Below, piece after piece: positions 37,584 through 47,678 of a stretch of DNA of 64,000 bases. Positions within the stretch are counted from its first letter, which is position 1, and each line of letters starts with the position of its first letter. This DNA comes from an uncultured Bacteroidales bacterium. GTDB taxonomy: Bacteria; Bacteroidota; Bacteroidia; Bacteroidales; UBA932. A model generated the notes under the pieces. That model worked only from the letters and a program-made list of their open reading frames with translations, had not been told where the DNA came from and searched no databases. The stretch is from NCBI GenBank assembly GCA_934726455.1, contig CAKVDS010000005.1:1-64000 (forward strand), in the 5' to 3' direction. The translations under genes were made by a program, and so were the position numbers.

Positions 37584-40500
37584 TTACTTCTTCACATTCT
37601 TCAGAGCAGCCTTATTGCGGGCACGCATCGTGGCGTCGTACATGATAGGAGTACCGATCATGATTGAAGCGTAAGTACCGATGCAGATACCCAGGCAAAG
37701 GGCCACTGACAGACCTCTGATGGACTCTCCGCCGAAGATCGCGATGGCAAGCATAGGGAGGAGGGTTGACACTGAGGTGTTGACCGTACGTGTGAGGGTC
37801 GCGTTGAGTGACTTGTTGACAGTCTCCTTGAAGTCCTCGTTCGGATGCAGACCGAGATTCTCACGGATACGGTCGAAGATCACCACGTTGTCGTTGATGG
37901 CGTATCCGATGATGGTCAGGATGGCCGCGATGAAGGTCTGGTCAACATCAAGGTTGAACGGCAGGATTCCGCTGAACAGCGAGAAGAAGCCGATGACGAT
38001 GACAGAGGTGTGTGCAAGTGAAACGACACCGCCAAGACCCCATGTCCAGCCCTTGAAACGGATGGCGATATAGCCGAATATTACGATGAGCGCAAGGACA
38101 ATGGAGATAAGAGCGTTGCGCTTGATGTCATTTGCAATTGAAGCGCCGACCTTGTCCGAAGATATGATACCGTTAGGGTTGTCGAGGGTGGAAGTGAACT
38201 CAGAGAGAGTCAGGTCACCTGAGTAGAAGCCCTTGAGAGACTCATAGAGCATGCCTTCAATCTCAGTGTCTACAGCTGAAGACTCGTCCTCGAACTTGTA
38301 TGAAGTGGTTATCTTCATCTGGCTGTCACCACCGAACTGCTTGACCTCAACAGAAGCTCCGCTCACATTGTCATCCTTGGCGGCAGCAGCCTCGAACACC
38401 TTATTGGTCGCCTGACGGACATCTTCAGCCGTCACAGGCTTGTCGAAACGTACCACATAAGTACGGCCACCGGTGAAGTCAACTCCATAGGTGAAGCCCT
38501 TGAAGCACATGGAAGCGATGGCTATCACAATGAGTGCTCCAGAGATCGTGTAAGACCATTTCTTGCCTGAAAGGAAGTTGATCTTGGTGTTCTTGAGGAA
38601 GTTTTTGGTGAACTTCGTCTCGAAACTGATGCTCTTGCCTGCATTGATACGGTCATCGAAAATGAGACGCGTGATGAAGATGGAGGTGAGCACAGAAGTG
38701 ATGATACCGATGATAAGGGTGGTCGCGAAGCCCTTGATAGGACCTGAACCGAAGAAGAAGAGCACGAGACCGGTGAGGAGGGTCGTCACCTGACCGTCGA
38801 TAATGGCGGAGTAGGCGTTGGAATAACCATCCTGAACAGCCTTTCCAAGGCCCTTGCCGGCCTTCAGTTCCTCCTTTATACGCTCGTAGATGATCACATT
38901 TGCATCCACCGCCATACCCATGGTAAGCACAAGACCGGCGATACCCGGCAGGGTAAGCACAGCACCGAATGCTGACAGAGTACCGAAGAGGAGCACGACA
39001 TTGGTAAGGAGCGCTACATCAGCCACGAGACCGGCACCCTTGTAGAAGAGCACCATGTAAAGGAGCACGAGGCAGAATGCTATGATGAAAGAGACGAGAC
39101 CCGCATGGATTGAAGCCGCACCGAGAGAAGGTCCTACAACCTGCTCCTGAACGATTGTCGCAGGTGCCGGAAGCTTACCGGAGTTGAGCACGTTAGCAAG
39201 GTCGGTAGCCTCCTCGATACTGAACTGTCCGGTGATTGAAGATGAACCGCCGGTGATTTCAGCCTGCACGATAGGATAAGAATATACGGTACCGTCGAGT
39301 ACGATGGCAACCTGACGGCCGATGTTCTCTTTGGTGAGACGTGCCCAGGTATTTGCTCCCTCAGCGTTCATTGTCATGGAAACACCAGGCTCACCGCCGC
39401 GGCGGTTGTCATATTCAACACGGGCGTTGGTGACAACACCACCATCAAGAGGAGCTTTTCCGTCACGGGAAGAAGCCTTGATGGCAACAAGTTCGTAGAT
39501 ATTGCTGTTCTTTATGTAAGACGTAGGCTTTACAGACCACATCGGGCGGAACTCAGCCGGGAAGAGGGCCGCTATCTCCGGCATGTGGAGATACTGGTTG
39601 ATGAGGGCAGTGTCGGCAGCGGCAGCAAGACCGATGCAGGCGTTGTCACGGAACTGTGATGGGGAAAGCACTGCGAAGAGAGGGTTCGCCTTCTTATAGG
39701 CCTCTACATTGGCATTGTCAGCCTCTCCGCCCTGGGCCTTGATCTCCTGAGCCACAAGGTCATCGGATTCTGTGCTCTCTGTCGCATCCTCCACAGCCAC
39801 CTCGTCAGCGCTGAGAGTCTGGGCGAGCACTGCATTGGCCTCCTCAAGATAAGGGGCTATTTCCTGACTTGCGTAAGTTGTCCAGAACTCAAGTGATGCG
39901 GTGCCCTGAAGCAGCTTGCGCACACGCTCCGGCTCCTTGACGCCCGGAAGTTCCACGAGAATACGTCCTGTATTGCCAAGTCTCTGGATTGACGGCTGGG
40001 TCACACCGAAACGGTCGATACGGTTACGCAGCACGTTGAACGAATTGGCTACGGCGCTCTCGGATTCCTCGCGGATGACGCTGATCACCTGATCATCTGT
40101 AGACTCCGGCTTGATGCGGTCACGCATTTCATAGGTGCCGAAAATCTGTGCCAGTCTCTGGCCACCGCCAACCTCTTTCCATGCCTCGGCAAAAAGGGAG
40201 ATGAAATCAAGCTGGGAGTTGACGCTGCGCTCTTTGGCGAGAGCCACGGCCTTCTGGAACTCAGGAGCGGTATTGTTGCCGGCAAGAGCCTTGACAAGAT
40301 CCTCGAGCTGCACCTGAAGCATGACGTTCATACCGCCCTTCAGGTCAAGGCCAAGATTGATCTCCTGATTCTGTACACTCTTGAATGTGTAGCCGAAATA
40401 GATTTTCTCCGTGGAGATGGAGTCCGTATAGCGACGGGCCTCTATCTTCCTGATGGAATCAAGGTAGTAGGCCTTGTCCACGTCCGGAACTTCTGCGAAT

Positions 40501-40652
40501 GCGGCAGATTTCTGCATCTCCGCCACAGCCTTGTCGGCAGCGGCGTTGGCCTTCTTTGTGCAGATGCTCGTCACGAGTGTGAAAGAGAGCTGCCAAAGGC
40601 AGGCGAGAATGAGGCAGATAGCCACAAATCTGATAGCACCTTTACTTTGCAT
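37584..40652 (-). CDS. secDF: SecDF fusion protein translocase subunit
   Basis: The 1022-residue protein joins SecD and SecF in one chain, as is common in Bacteroidota. It has an N-terminal membrane helix, a large periplasmic P1 region (LGLDLKGGMNVMLQVQLEDL), the SecD membrane bundle (GMAVDANVIIYERIKEEL), then the SecF part (GVDFTGGRTYVVRF, GYAINDNVVIFDRIREN). It uses the proton gradient to help pull exported proteins across the inner membrane. I chose the ATG at 40652, which is followed directly by the first membrane helix and preceded by a promoter; the open frame continues to 40748 without support. Confidence 0.95.
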   Translation of the reverse strand: MQSKGAIRFVAICLILACLWQLSFTLVTSICTKKANAAADKAVAEMQKSAAFAEVPDVDKAYYLDSIRKIEARRYTDSISTEKIYFGYTFKSVQNQEINLGLDLKGGMNVMLQVQLEDLVKALAGNNTAPEFQKAVALAKERSVNSQLDFISLFAEAWKEVGGGQRLAQIFGTYEMRDRIKPESTDDQVISVIREESESAVANSFNVLRNRIDRFGVTQPSIQRLGNTGRILVELPGVKEPERVRKLLQGTASLEFWTTYASQEIAPYLEEANAVLAQTLSADEVAVEDATESTESDDLVAQEIKAQGGEADNANVEAYKKANPLFAVLSPSQFRDNACIGLAAAADTALINQYLHMPEIAALFPAEFRPMWSVKPTSYIKNSNIYELVAIKASSRDGKAPLDGGVVTNARVEYDNRRGGEPGVSMTMNAEGANTWARLTKENIGRQVAIVLDGTVYSYPIVQAEITGGSSSITGQFSIEEATDLANVLNSGKLPAPATIVQEQVVGPSLGAASIHAGLVSFIIAFCLVLLYMVLFYKGAGLVADVALLTNVVLLFGTLSAFGAVLTLPGIAGLVLTMGMAVDANVIIYERIKEELKAGKGLGKAVQDGYSNAYSAIIDGQVTTLLTGLVLFFFGSGPIKGFATTLIIGIITSVLTSIFITRLIFDDRINAGKSISFETKFTKNFLKNTKINFLSGKKWSYTISGALIVIAIASMCFKGFTYGVDFTGGRTYVVRFDKPVTAEDVRQATNKVFEAAAAKDDNVSGASVEVKQFGGDSQMKITTSYKFEDESSAVDTEIEGMLYESLKGFYSGDLTLSEFTSTLDNPNGIISSDKVGASIANDIKRNALISIVLALIVIFGYIAIRFKGWTWGLGGVVSLAHTSVIVIGFFSLFSGILPFNLDVDQTFIAAILTIIGYAINDNVVIFDRIRENLGLHPNEDFKETVNKSLNATLTRTVNTSVSTLLPMLAIAIFGGESIRGLSVALCLGICIGTYASIMIGTPIMYDATMRARNKAALKNVKK

Positions 40653-40688
40653 AAATATGGTCTTTAAAAAATTATCCGAAATAGTTCG

Positions 40689-40696
40689 CAAAGTTA
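40689..40696 (-). promoter_or_regulatory. -7 promoter element for secDF
   Basis: On the minus strand TAACTTTG fits TAnnTTTG and lies 36 bases before the ATG at 40652. A clear -33 TTTG at the right distance was not found. Confidence 0.45.
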
Positions 40697-40737
40697 GTAT
40701 TTTTCTCAAAAGAAAGAAACTTTGTGTCAGCTTTTTG

Positions 40738-40745
40738 TATATTTG
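40738..40745 (+). promoter_or_regulatory. -7 promoter element for the nfeD-floA operon
   Basis: TATATTTG matches the consensus and lies 24 bases before the ATG at 40770. It is divergent from the secDF promoter in the same 117-base gap. Confidence 0.5.
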
Positions 40746-40769
40746 CAAAACAACAAAAAACTCATAATC

Positions 40770-41240
40770 ATGTGGTGGATAACGGCAGCTCTGATCTTTG
40801 CGGGCATACTGTTCATGCTCGTTGAATTGCTTCTCGTACCGGGAGTCGGCATCGGTGGAATATTAAGTCTCGCATCACTGTGCGCAGCGTGCTGGTACAC
40901 TTTTGTGTACATCGGTTCAGGTCCCGGATGGACTGTGCTGGTCCTGGTGCTTATCCTGCTGGTCGTATCGATATGCATGGCCCTGAGAGCCAAGACATGG
41001 AAAAGATTTGAACTCAAGACCGAGGTGACTTCAAAAGTCAACAATGAGTTCACTTCCCTGCATGTTTCTGACAAGGGCTTTGCGCAGACAAGACTCGCCC
41101 CTATGGGCACAGGACGTTTCGGAGACACCGTCTGCGAAGTCAAAAGTTCAGACAATTCCCTCATTGCGGCAGGAACCCCTCTTGAGGTCGTGGCAATCGA
41201 AGACAACCAAGTGACAGTAAAACCATTAATCCAACAATAA
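40770..41240 (+). CDS. NfeD-like membrane protein
   Basis: The 156-residue protein has two or three membrane helices (IFAGILFMLVELLLVPGVG, VLVLVLILLVVSICMAL) and a C-terminal OB-fold-like domain with GFAQTRLAPMGTGRFGD and a closing GTPLEVVAIEDNQVTVKP. This is the short form of NfeD, without the protease domain. NfeD proteins associate with flotillins, and floA starts on the very next base. The ATG at 40770 is preferred to the 40722 start, which lies upstream of the -7 box. Confidence 0.85.
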   Translation: MWWITAALIFAGILFMLVELLLVPGVGIGGILSLASLCAACWYTFVYIGSGPGWTVLVLVLILLVVSICMALRAKTWKRFELKTEVTSKVNNEFTSLHVSDKGFAQTRLAPMGTGRFGDTVCEVKSSDNSLIAAGTPLEVVAIEDNQVTVKPLIQQ

Positions 41241-42185
41241 ATGAATCCAATCCTACTTGCGGCAATCATTATCGTGTCGCTCATCATCGTGCTGTGGTTT
41301 TTCCCCGTGGCACTGTGGTTTCAAGCCGTTCTTTCCGGCGTGTATGTATCGCTTCTGCAACTGGTGCTCATGCGCTGGAGGGGTGTCAACCCGCACACCA
41401 TAGTAATGGCCATGATCACAGGCACCAAAGCCGGACTCACACTGAAAGTCAATGAACTCGAAGCCCACTATCTGGCGAAGGGCAACGTACCCAAGGTCAT
41501 AATGGCGCTTATCTCCGCCAACAAAGCCAACATAGCCCTTGATTTCAAGATGGCCTCGGCAATCGACCTCGCCGGCCGGGATGTTCTCGAAGCTGTGCAG
41601 ATGTCCGTCAACCCTAAAGTCATCAACACCCCGCCTGTAACCGCCGTAGCCAAGGACGGAATCCAGCTTATCGCCAAGGCCAGAGTCACAGTACGTGCCA
41701 ATATCAAGCAGCTCGTAGGTGGAGCCGGAGAGGAGACCATCCTCGCAAGGGTAGGAGAGGGAATCGTGAGCAGCATCGGTTCGTCAGAATCCCACAAATC
41801 AGTGCTCGAGAACCCTGACAGCATATCTAAACTCGTTCTCAACAAGGGCCTTGACGCAGGCACAGCATACGAAATCCTATCAATAGACATCGCAGACATC
41901 GATGTAGGTAAAAATATCGGAGCAGTGCTGCAGATGGATCAGGCAGATGCGGACAAAAATATCGCACAGGCGCGCGCAGAGGAGCGCAGGGCAATGGCGG
42001 TAGCCTTGGAGCAGGAGATGAAAGCCAAGGCGCAGGAAGCCCGTGCAAAGGTAATCGAAGCCGAGGCCGAAGTGCCTATGGCTATGGCCGAAGCATTCCG
42101 TAACGGCAATCTCGGAATCATGGATTACTACCGGATGAAAAATATCCAAGCGGACACCGACATGCGCGAGACCATCGCGAAATAA
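41241..42185 (+). CDS. floA: Flotillin-like protein FloA
   Basis: The 314-residue protein has an N-terminal membrane anchor ([17 protein letters not shown]), an SPFH-type core ([42 protein letters not shown]) and a long alanine and glutamate rich helix (about 240-290) ending in [20 protein letters not shown]. FloA scaffolds functional membrane microdomains. It forms an operon with the nfeD-like gene and ends at a strong bidirectional terminator. Confidence 0.93.
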   Translation: MNPILLAAIIIVSLIIVLWFFPVALWFQAVLSGVYVSLLQLVLMRWRGVNPHTIVMAMITGTKAGLTLKVNELEAHYLAKGNVPKVIMALISANKANIALDFKMASAIDLAGRDVLEAVQMSVNPKVINTPPVTAVAKDGIQLIAKARVTVRANIKQLVGGAGEETILARVGEGIVSSIGSSESHKSVLENPDSISKLVLNKGLDAGTAYEILSIDIADIDVGKNIGAVLQMDQADADKNIAQARAEERRAMAVALEQEMKAKAQEARAKVIEAEAEVPMAMAEAFRNGNLGIMDYYRMKNIQADTDMRETIAK

Positions 42186-42210
42186 CGCCGCAGAAACAAT
42201 CGCATAAAAA

Positions 42211-42242
42211 GAAGCCGGCAGGAAGTGATTCCTGCCGGCTTC
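42211..42242. terminator. Bidirectional terminator between floA and the ppiD-like gene
   Basis: A perfect 12 bp stem pairs 42211-42222 (GAAGCCGGCAGG) with 42231-42242 (CCTGCCGGCTTC) around an 8-base loop. An A-run precedes it, giving a T-run for the minus-strand gene that converges on it, and TTCTTG follows for floA. Confidence 0.8.
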
Positions 42243-42263
42243 TTGATATCTATAAAGTCTCTA

Positions 42264-44345
42264 TTAATAGAACCTCTCGCGGTTGTCCTTGACGTTGTCG
42301 TACTCGGACATCACTGATATGATCATCTGTGAGAGATACTGGCCTTTCTGGGTATTGAGGTTCTTGGCATCATCCTCTGTATAGAAGCTGCCTGTCTGGC
42401 GATTGTTCACGCTCAGGACATAAACTCCCATAGAACCAGGAACAGGGCCGTATACGACGCCGTCCTTAGCTACAGAAGCAGCACCGAGGACAGCAGGATC
42501 TACACTCGTGGAAGACAATGAGAGACCTTCATTGCGGTCAACCGTAACTCCGAGAGCATCAGCCACGGCATCGATACTTGTAAGACCTTTAACTTTAGCA
42601 GCAACTTCGGAAAGTTTCTTGGATTGAACCTTCTCCGCATAGAGCCTCTCGTTGATTACAGAAGCCACCTGCTTCAAAGAAGCGTATCCTTCCTTGTGGA
42701 CATCCTTCACGGCAGCGATGAAGAAGAAGTTGTTGTTGACCGTTATGATATTTGAAGCCTTGCCGGCCTTGTTGTCGAATATCCAACGGGTCACTTCCTT
42801 AGCCTGATCCACCGCACCATAAGAAGAAGTGGCCTCAGTCACATTGAGAGAGTGTGAATATACTTTGGTGGAATCGACAGCCTTCCTGTATCCTTCATAG
42901 GAACCGTTAGTAAGCGTGGCGAACGTGTTGGCTTCAGCATAATACTTGTTGAAAGTCTCCTTGCTTGCAAGGGCTGTCTTCTCAAGTATGGCAACCTGTT
43001 TCTTTGCCACAGGCTTGGTCTTCTGAGATACAAGAACCACATGAGTACCGTACTGGGTAGTGAGAACGAAAGGCTTGCCCACCTGAGCCTCTATGACTGA
43101 CTCCATGCCCGGAATCATATAAGTCTGCGTCATCCAGCCTATGCTTCCGAGTTCTCCGTCTGCGGCAGAACCCTTGTCTTCAGAATATATTGAAGCGAGG
43201 TTGGAGAAATTCGCACCTCTCTTACCGAGTACCTCCACAAGGCTGTCGGCAGTATGCTTGGCATCTGAACCCACAAGAAGTATATGCTTGACATACACAG
43301 AGTCTGGAAGCATCTTGCTGTCCATCTCACGGGCTGCATAGAAAGTGTCGCCTGACTTGACAATCTGTGAAACTTTGTCGCCAGCGAATATCTGGGCGTT
43401 GAGTTCACTGTTGATCGTATTGAGTTCACCCGCTTTATACCAATATGTCGAGAGCTGACGTTCGGAGTTTTTCAGAAGGAAAGTCTTCATATTGTCTGTA
43501 GTCGCAAATTCCTGATATGCGGCATCCATGGCCTCACTGGTCTGCGCTACGTCCTCCGCAGAAGGAACAACCTCGAATACAACGTATTCAATGTCCCTGC
43601 TGGCGTTCTGCCTGAAGAACTTCTTGTGGTCGTTGTAGTACTTGCGAATCTCATCGGAGCTGACAGTGATGGTCGAATCCTTGGTCATAGGATAGTACGC
43701 AAGACACCAGTCTACATCGGCGGTAGTATTGCCGGCAGCAACATCCATCTTAAGCTGAAGAGCGTTCTCGATATTGCTGGCATTGAAGAGAGCGCCATAC
43801 TTCAGATAGTACTGCTGGTTATAGACAGTGTTCTGCAGATAGTTCCAATAAGTACGGAGCTGCCCTGACTGGTCGCTGTTGACATTGTCGATAAATGCCT
43901 TGAGCATGTCTGAAGAGAAATTGCCCGACTCATCGAGGAAGACAGGATTCTGAGCCATGACAGGGGAGAGTGTCTCTCCTGAAACGAGGGAAACCATCTC
44001 GTCTTCGCCGACGCATATCCCGGCCGCCTTGGCATTCTTGACGAACATATATTTGTCAAGAAGGCCCTGCCAAGCGGCATTCCTTATCTGACGCTGGGTC
44101 TGCTCGTTCTGTGAGGACGATCCGGAAAGCATCTCATTGATTACCGTATATTTGTCCACATCTTCCTGAAAATCATTGTATGAGATGTTCTTGCCGGCAA
44201 TCTTGCCGACATCATACTTTGATGACATCGAGTTCAATGCAGACTCCAAAGTTCCAGGATCGATAATGAACGAGAGAAGGGCCAGCGCGATGATAATCGA
44301 GATCACGAGGCCAAACTTAACGCGTATTTTTTCAAGTACCGCCAT
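42264..44345 (-). CDS. PpiD/SurA-type peptidyl-prolyl isomerase
   Basis: The 693-residue protein has one N-terminal membrane helix (LVISIIIALALLSFIID), a SurA_N-like helical domain, and a parvulin-type rotamase domain (about residues 330-440, VKHILLVGSDAKHTADSL and SIGWMTQTYMIPGMESVI), then a second, more diverged domain near the C-terminus. It resembles PpiD, a membrane-anchored chaperone for proteins leaving the Sec channel. It follows lptC by 43 bases on the minus strand and is likely part of the envelope operon beginning at coaX. Confidence 0.87.
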   Translation of the reverse strand: MAVLEKIRVKFGLVISIIIALALLSFIIDPGTLESALNSMSSKYDVGKIAGKNISYNDFQEDVDKYTVINEMLSGSSSQNEQTQRQIRNAAWQGLLDKYMFVKNAKAAGICVGEDEMVSLVSGETLSPVMAQNPVFLDESGNFSSDMLKAFIDNVNSDQSGQLRTYWNYLQNTVYNQQYYLKYGALFNASNIENALQLKMDVAAGNTTADVDWCLAYYPMTKDSTITVSSDEIRKYYNDHKKFFRQNASRDIEYVVFEVVPSAEDVAQTSEAMDAAYQEFATTDNMKTFLLKNSERQLSTYWYKAGELNTINSELNAQIFAGDKVSQIVKSGDTFYAAREMDSKMLPDSVYVKHILLVGSDAKHTADSLVEVLGKRGANFSNLASIYSEDKGSAADGELGSIGWMTQTYMIPGMESVIEAQVGKPFVLTTQYGTHVVLVSQKTKPVAKKQVAILEKTALASKETFNKYYAEANTFATLTNGSYEGYRKAVDSTKVYSHSLNVTEATSSYGAVDQAKEVTRWIFDNKAGKASNIITVNNNFFFIAAVKDVHKEGYASLKQVASVINERLYAEKVQSKKLSEVAAKVKGLTSIDAVADALGVTVDRNEGLSLSSTSVDPAVLGAASVAKDGVVYGPVPGSMGVYVLSVNNRQTGSFYTEDDAKNLNTQKGQYLSQMIISVMSEYDNVKDNRERFY

Positions 44346-44388
44346 TTTATCTTAAATTTTTAATTTTCCAATAGGGCTGCGAATTTAA

Positions 44389-45018
44389 CTATTTTTTTGG
44401 AAACGGGCCAATAAAATTCACAGAATCAATAATAACAGCCGTAGAATCTCTTACAGTCACCACGTAGCCGTTGAACGGGCTGTTCAACTTGGCGTTCCTC
44501 ATCCTGTCATCCGAGCGCATGCCATACCCTTGAGCAAACATGTCTCTGGAGTACATTTTGACATAGCAGTCTGTATATATCTCCTTTTTGCTGCTGTCCC
44601 AAAATATGGTATCAGTCTCCATCGTCTCCTGTTTCAAGACATTATGGAGTATGACATTTCCATAAGCCTTCCATATTTCATCTCCGGATGAGGGGACTGT
44701 ATGCTCCGCTTCATCAGCCACTATGACCGATTCAAGAAATCCTTCCTCATTATAGCCGAATACTGATACGCCATCAGGGAACAAGTCTGTCTTGACTCCA
44801 TCTTTGTCATACCTCTCAAGCACTCCGGCCTCCATCCTCATCTCCATCTCTCCGTTCTTGGTCTGCACGGCAAACACATCCTGCACTTTCTGGACAGGAG
44901 CAGAACTCAAGTCAAGTTTTTCAGCCTCGGCGATCCCCTTGCTGCAGGAAACGAAATTACTGGCAACCACAAATGTGACTGCCAGTAACTTCACTGATCT
45001 GATAGTCGGACAGCCCAA
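44389..45018 (-). CDS. lptC: LptC-like LPS export protein
   Basis: The 209-residue product has a short hydrophobic signal with a lipobox-like FVSC and then the LptC fold: repeated beta strands (VFAVQTKNGEMEMRMEAGVLERY, VFGYNEEGFLESVIVADEAEH, IWKAYGNVILHN, IYTDCYVKMYSRD). LptC moves LPS from the inner membrane to LptA. No ATG exists at the start: the frame opens with TTG at 45018, three bases after the stop of the gene before it, while a GTG at 44994 would give a cleaner lipoprotein signal. Either way, it is probably translated by coupling. Confidence 0.8.
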   Translation of the reverse strand: MGCPTIRSVKLLAVTFVVASNFVSCSKGIAEAEKLDLSSAPVQKVQDVFAVQTKNGEMEMRMEAGVLERYDKDGVKTDLFPDGVSVFGYNEEGFLESVIVADEAEHTVPSSGDEIWKAYGNVILHNVLKQETMETDTIFWDSSKKEIYTDCYVKMYSRDMFAQGYGMRSDDRMRNAKLNSPFNGYVVTVRDSTAVIIDSVNFIGPFPKK

Positions 45019-45021
45019 GTA

Positions 45022-46350
45022 TTACTTAGATGTACGGACTGTGGTTGTAGCACGCATTCCTCCGCAGACTACAGTATATGACTGTCCGTTGGTGATGTCA
45101 TACATAAATGCCTCTGCAGCCTGAGGGAAGTAAGAACTGTACTGCCTGATGTGCTCATTTGCACTGTCAGCAAGGGTAGCGTCAGCATTCTTGGCCTTGT
45201 TCATGAAATCACAAGCAACCCAGAATGGAGCACGGCTGGAAATCTCATCGCCGCCGCAACGTGTAGACGCCCACACTGTACCGATGAGGAAGTAAGCCTT
45301 GCCCGCAAGTTCCTGAGAACTCTCAGCCACCTGGGTAGCATACTCTACAGCCTTGGCATTGAGACCGCTCTTGAAACAGAATGTGGCAAGTTCATATTTC
45401 CATTCTGTATCTGTCGCAGCATCAGACTCTTCGCTCGCGATAGCCTCTTCCATATAAGTTATAGCCTCGTTGGTATCACCCTTTGCTGAGTGGAGTTTGA
45501 AGAGGTAGTATGCAGAGTTGGCTGACGGCTTGAGTTTATTCATTGTCGTGACAGCCCTGAGGAAGAGATCATTGTCGGTACAATCCTCAGCCATGCTCAT
45601 GGTCTTGACGATGCTTGAAGCAAGGTCGAGATTGTCAGGATCGGCGTCAAGACGCGGAGTATAGATTGCAAGAAGATGATCACAGCTGGCAACCTTGCTC
45701 GCAGCGAAGAGGTTCCCCATGTCTGCTTTCACATTATTGTTCTGCTCACCCTCGATATCGTTCCTTACAGGAGCCTTGTCGATATAGTCATTGTTCCTCT
45801 GGTAGAGGTTGATGACAGTCTCGGCATCAAGAGTCCCGGCCTGAAAGAGTTCTATGGCAGCCTGAAGATCAAAAAGGAATATGGATACCTTTGTCTGCTC
45901 CTTGTTGTTGGCTATAATCCCCTCGTAGCCGTCATAAAGCTTCTGAGGATCAGAAGTCAAATACTTCGACATGTCAAGTCCCTTGTTGTTGAGAGCTGTC
46001 ACAGCATACTTAGGATAATACTGTGCCCTGATATCATGAAGCGTGAGGAGCGAGTCGACAAGGGCATCCTTATATGTCGCATTTGCGGCATTCTTGGCGA
46101 TCAGCCTCCTGAGAAGGGAAGTGCCGTCGATAAGCATGTTCTGGCTTGCCGTTGCAGGACAAAGAGAATAGGCTTTCCTCCAGTTCGGAAGAGCCTCATC
46201 GTAAGCTTTCTGCTTGTAGTACTCTTTGTAATAGGACATATACTTGATACATTCAGCACTGTCCGCACCCCATTTTCCCTGGGCAAAAACATCTGTGCCG
46301 CACAAAGCCAGCGCAGCACAAGACAGGATTGCAAGTGTTATTCTTTTCAT
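45022..46350 (-). CDS. Periplasmic TPR protein of the LPS-export gene cluster
   Basis: The 442-residue product has a signal peptide ending VFAQG and then helical repeats of the TPR type (YYKQKAYDEALPNWRKAYSLCP, AKGDTNEAITYMEEAI, GLNAKAVEYATQVAESSQ). It sits between an outer-membrane protein gene (17 bases) and lptC (3 bases), an arrangement I recognise from other Bacteroidales, but the function of this TPR protein is not established. A longer frame from 46395 would overlap the previous gene; the ATG at 46350 gives the signal peptide. Confidence 0.75.
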   Translation of the reverse strand: MKRITLAILSCAALALCGTDVFAQGKWGADSAECIKYMSYYKEYYKQKAYDEALPNWRKAYSLCPATASQNMLIDGTSLLRRLIAKNAANATYKDALVDSLLTLHDIRAQYYPKYAVTALNNKGLDMSKYLTSDPQKLYDGYEGIIANNKEQTKVSIFLFDLQAAIELFQAGTLDAETVINLYQRNNDYIDKAPVRNDIEGEQNNNVKADMGNLFAASKVASCDHLLAIYTPRLDADPDNLDLASSIVKTMSMAEDCTDNDLFLRAVTTMNKLKPSANSAYYLFKLHSAKGDTNEAITYMEEAIASEESDAATDTEWKYELATFCFKSGLNAKAVEYATQVAESSQELAGKAYFLIGTVWASTRCGGDEISSRAPFWVACDFMNKAKNADATLADSANEHIRQYSSYFPQAAEAFMYDITNGQSYTVVCGGMRATTTVRTSK

Positions 46351-46367
46351 TATTGTTGGTGATTGTT

Positions 46368-47678
46368 TTACTCGTATCTCGGTTTTTGGAACCATATGTC
46401 AAAAATGTTCACTCCCACGGAGAAACTGAAATATCTCTCCCTTATCAGACCATCGGCAAGAGAGCCTCTCTGCCCGAGTTCAAGTCCGAGAGTGAGTCCG
46501 TTGTACCATCGGTATATCGGAAGCGTGGCTCCGAGAGTGATTCCCATGGATGAGATGGCCTTGCCATTGAGCAGGAAATTCTCTTTCTTGTAGTATGCAC
46601 CAGCCCGATATGCCACTTTGTTGAAGTAGTAACGTATATCGTTTCTGTTAGGAACTATTTCAAATCCAAGTCTATATGCTTCCGAAAGAGAAGTGGCGAA
46701 CGGAGAACTTGCAGAAAATCCGCTTATGCTCTCCACACCCGTATCACGCCAGTCCGACCTCGTGTAATCAAAGGCCAGCATCCATTTGTCCGCATATCTG
46801 AATGACACTCCGACACCAATCTCGGAAGCTATGCGCGCCGATTTGGTCATTCCAAGCGTATCCATCTTGTAATACAATGTGTCTGAAGCCGCATAACCGA
46901 CAGAAAAACGGGCGTCTTCGTAATATCCTTTCATGTCGGCTCCTGTCGAATACGTGGCACCGAGAGTAAGCTTGGACTTGGCACCTATCGGCTGCTCATA
47001 CTGAAGACCGAATTTACCGCCCACCGCACTTGCCTGAAGTGATGTGCTTCCCCTGATGCTGTTGTATGAAGCATCAGAAATGGATGTGACGAAAGTTTTG
47101 GTGAGATTTCCGAAATAGTAATCCATCTCCGCCCCCACAGAAAGCCTGTCCCAGAAAGTGATGCCGGCGGCCGTAAAAAGTTTGTAGATGCTTCCGCTTC
47201 CGGCGGCGCTATATGAGATGTTTCCTGTGTGTCCGATGACATCCGGATCAGTATAGTCAAATGAGTAGCCGAAACCTGTGTCGCTGTACGGAGAAATTCC
47301 GAGCATCATGGCTGATGTGTTCCAAAGAGGAAATGAAATCACGCAGTCATTGATATTGAAAGTATTATTCACAGACTTTATATCATTCTGCGCAAATACT
47401 TTATTGTCGCCATACAAAGAGAAATCAGCCATGAATGCAAGAGAATCTCTTGCCGTCACGGCAGCAGGGTTGAGAATATTGATGAACCTGTTGCTCCTCG
47501 TAGCCACTCCGACTCCGCCCATTGTCCTGTTGTAGGCTGTGCCCTGACGGCTCAAATCCCCCACACCGAAAATGGAGTACGGGGAATAACCGCTGTTAGC
47601 CTGACCGTGCGCCACAAAAGAGACGCACAGCAGGAGAACAAAAGCAGATATCCGTCTATTTAATGTTCTTGCTGACAT
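46368..47678 (-). CDS. Outer-membrane beta-barrel protein, FadL/PorV-like
   Basis: The 436-residue product has a signal peptide ending AHGQA, then SGYSPYSIFGVGDLSRQGTA and a series of barrel strands ending in YFSFSVGVNIFDIWFQKPRYE. The GG-rich beginning with RTMGGVGVATRSNRFINILNPA is typical of FadL- or PorV-like barrels in Bacteroidota. Its substrate is unknown. The start overlaps the end of coaX by 23 bases, and the lptC cluster follows, which points to an envelope biogenesis operon. Confidence 0.75.
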   Translation of the reverse strand: MSARTLNRRISAFVLLLCVSFVAHGQANSGYSPYSIFGVGDLSRQGTAYNRTMGGVGVATRSNRFINILNPAAVTARDSLAFMADFSLYGDNKVFAQNDIKSVNNTFNINDCVISFPLWNTSAMMLGISPYSDTGFGYSFDYTDPDVIGHTGNISYSAAGSGSIYKLFTAAGITFWDRLSVGAEMDYYFGNLTKTFVTSISDASYNSIRGSTSLQASAVGGKFGLQYEQPIGAKSKLTLGATYSTGADMKGYYEDARFSVGYAASDTLYYKMDTLGMTKSARIASEIGVGVSFRYADKWMLAFDYTRSDWRDTGVESISGFSASSPFATSLSEAYRLGFEIVPNRNDIRYYFNKVAYRAGAYYKKENFLLNGKAISSMGITLGATLPIYRWYNGLTLGLELGQRGSLADGLIRERYFSFSVGVNIFDIWFQKPRYE

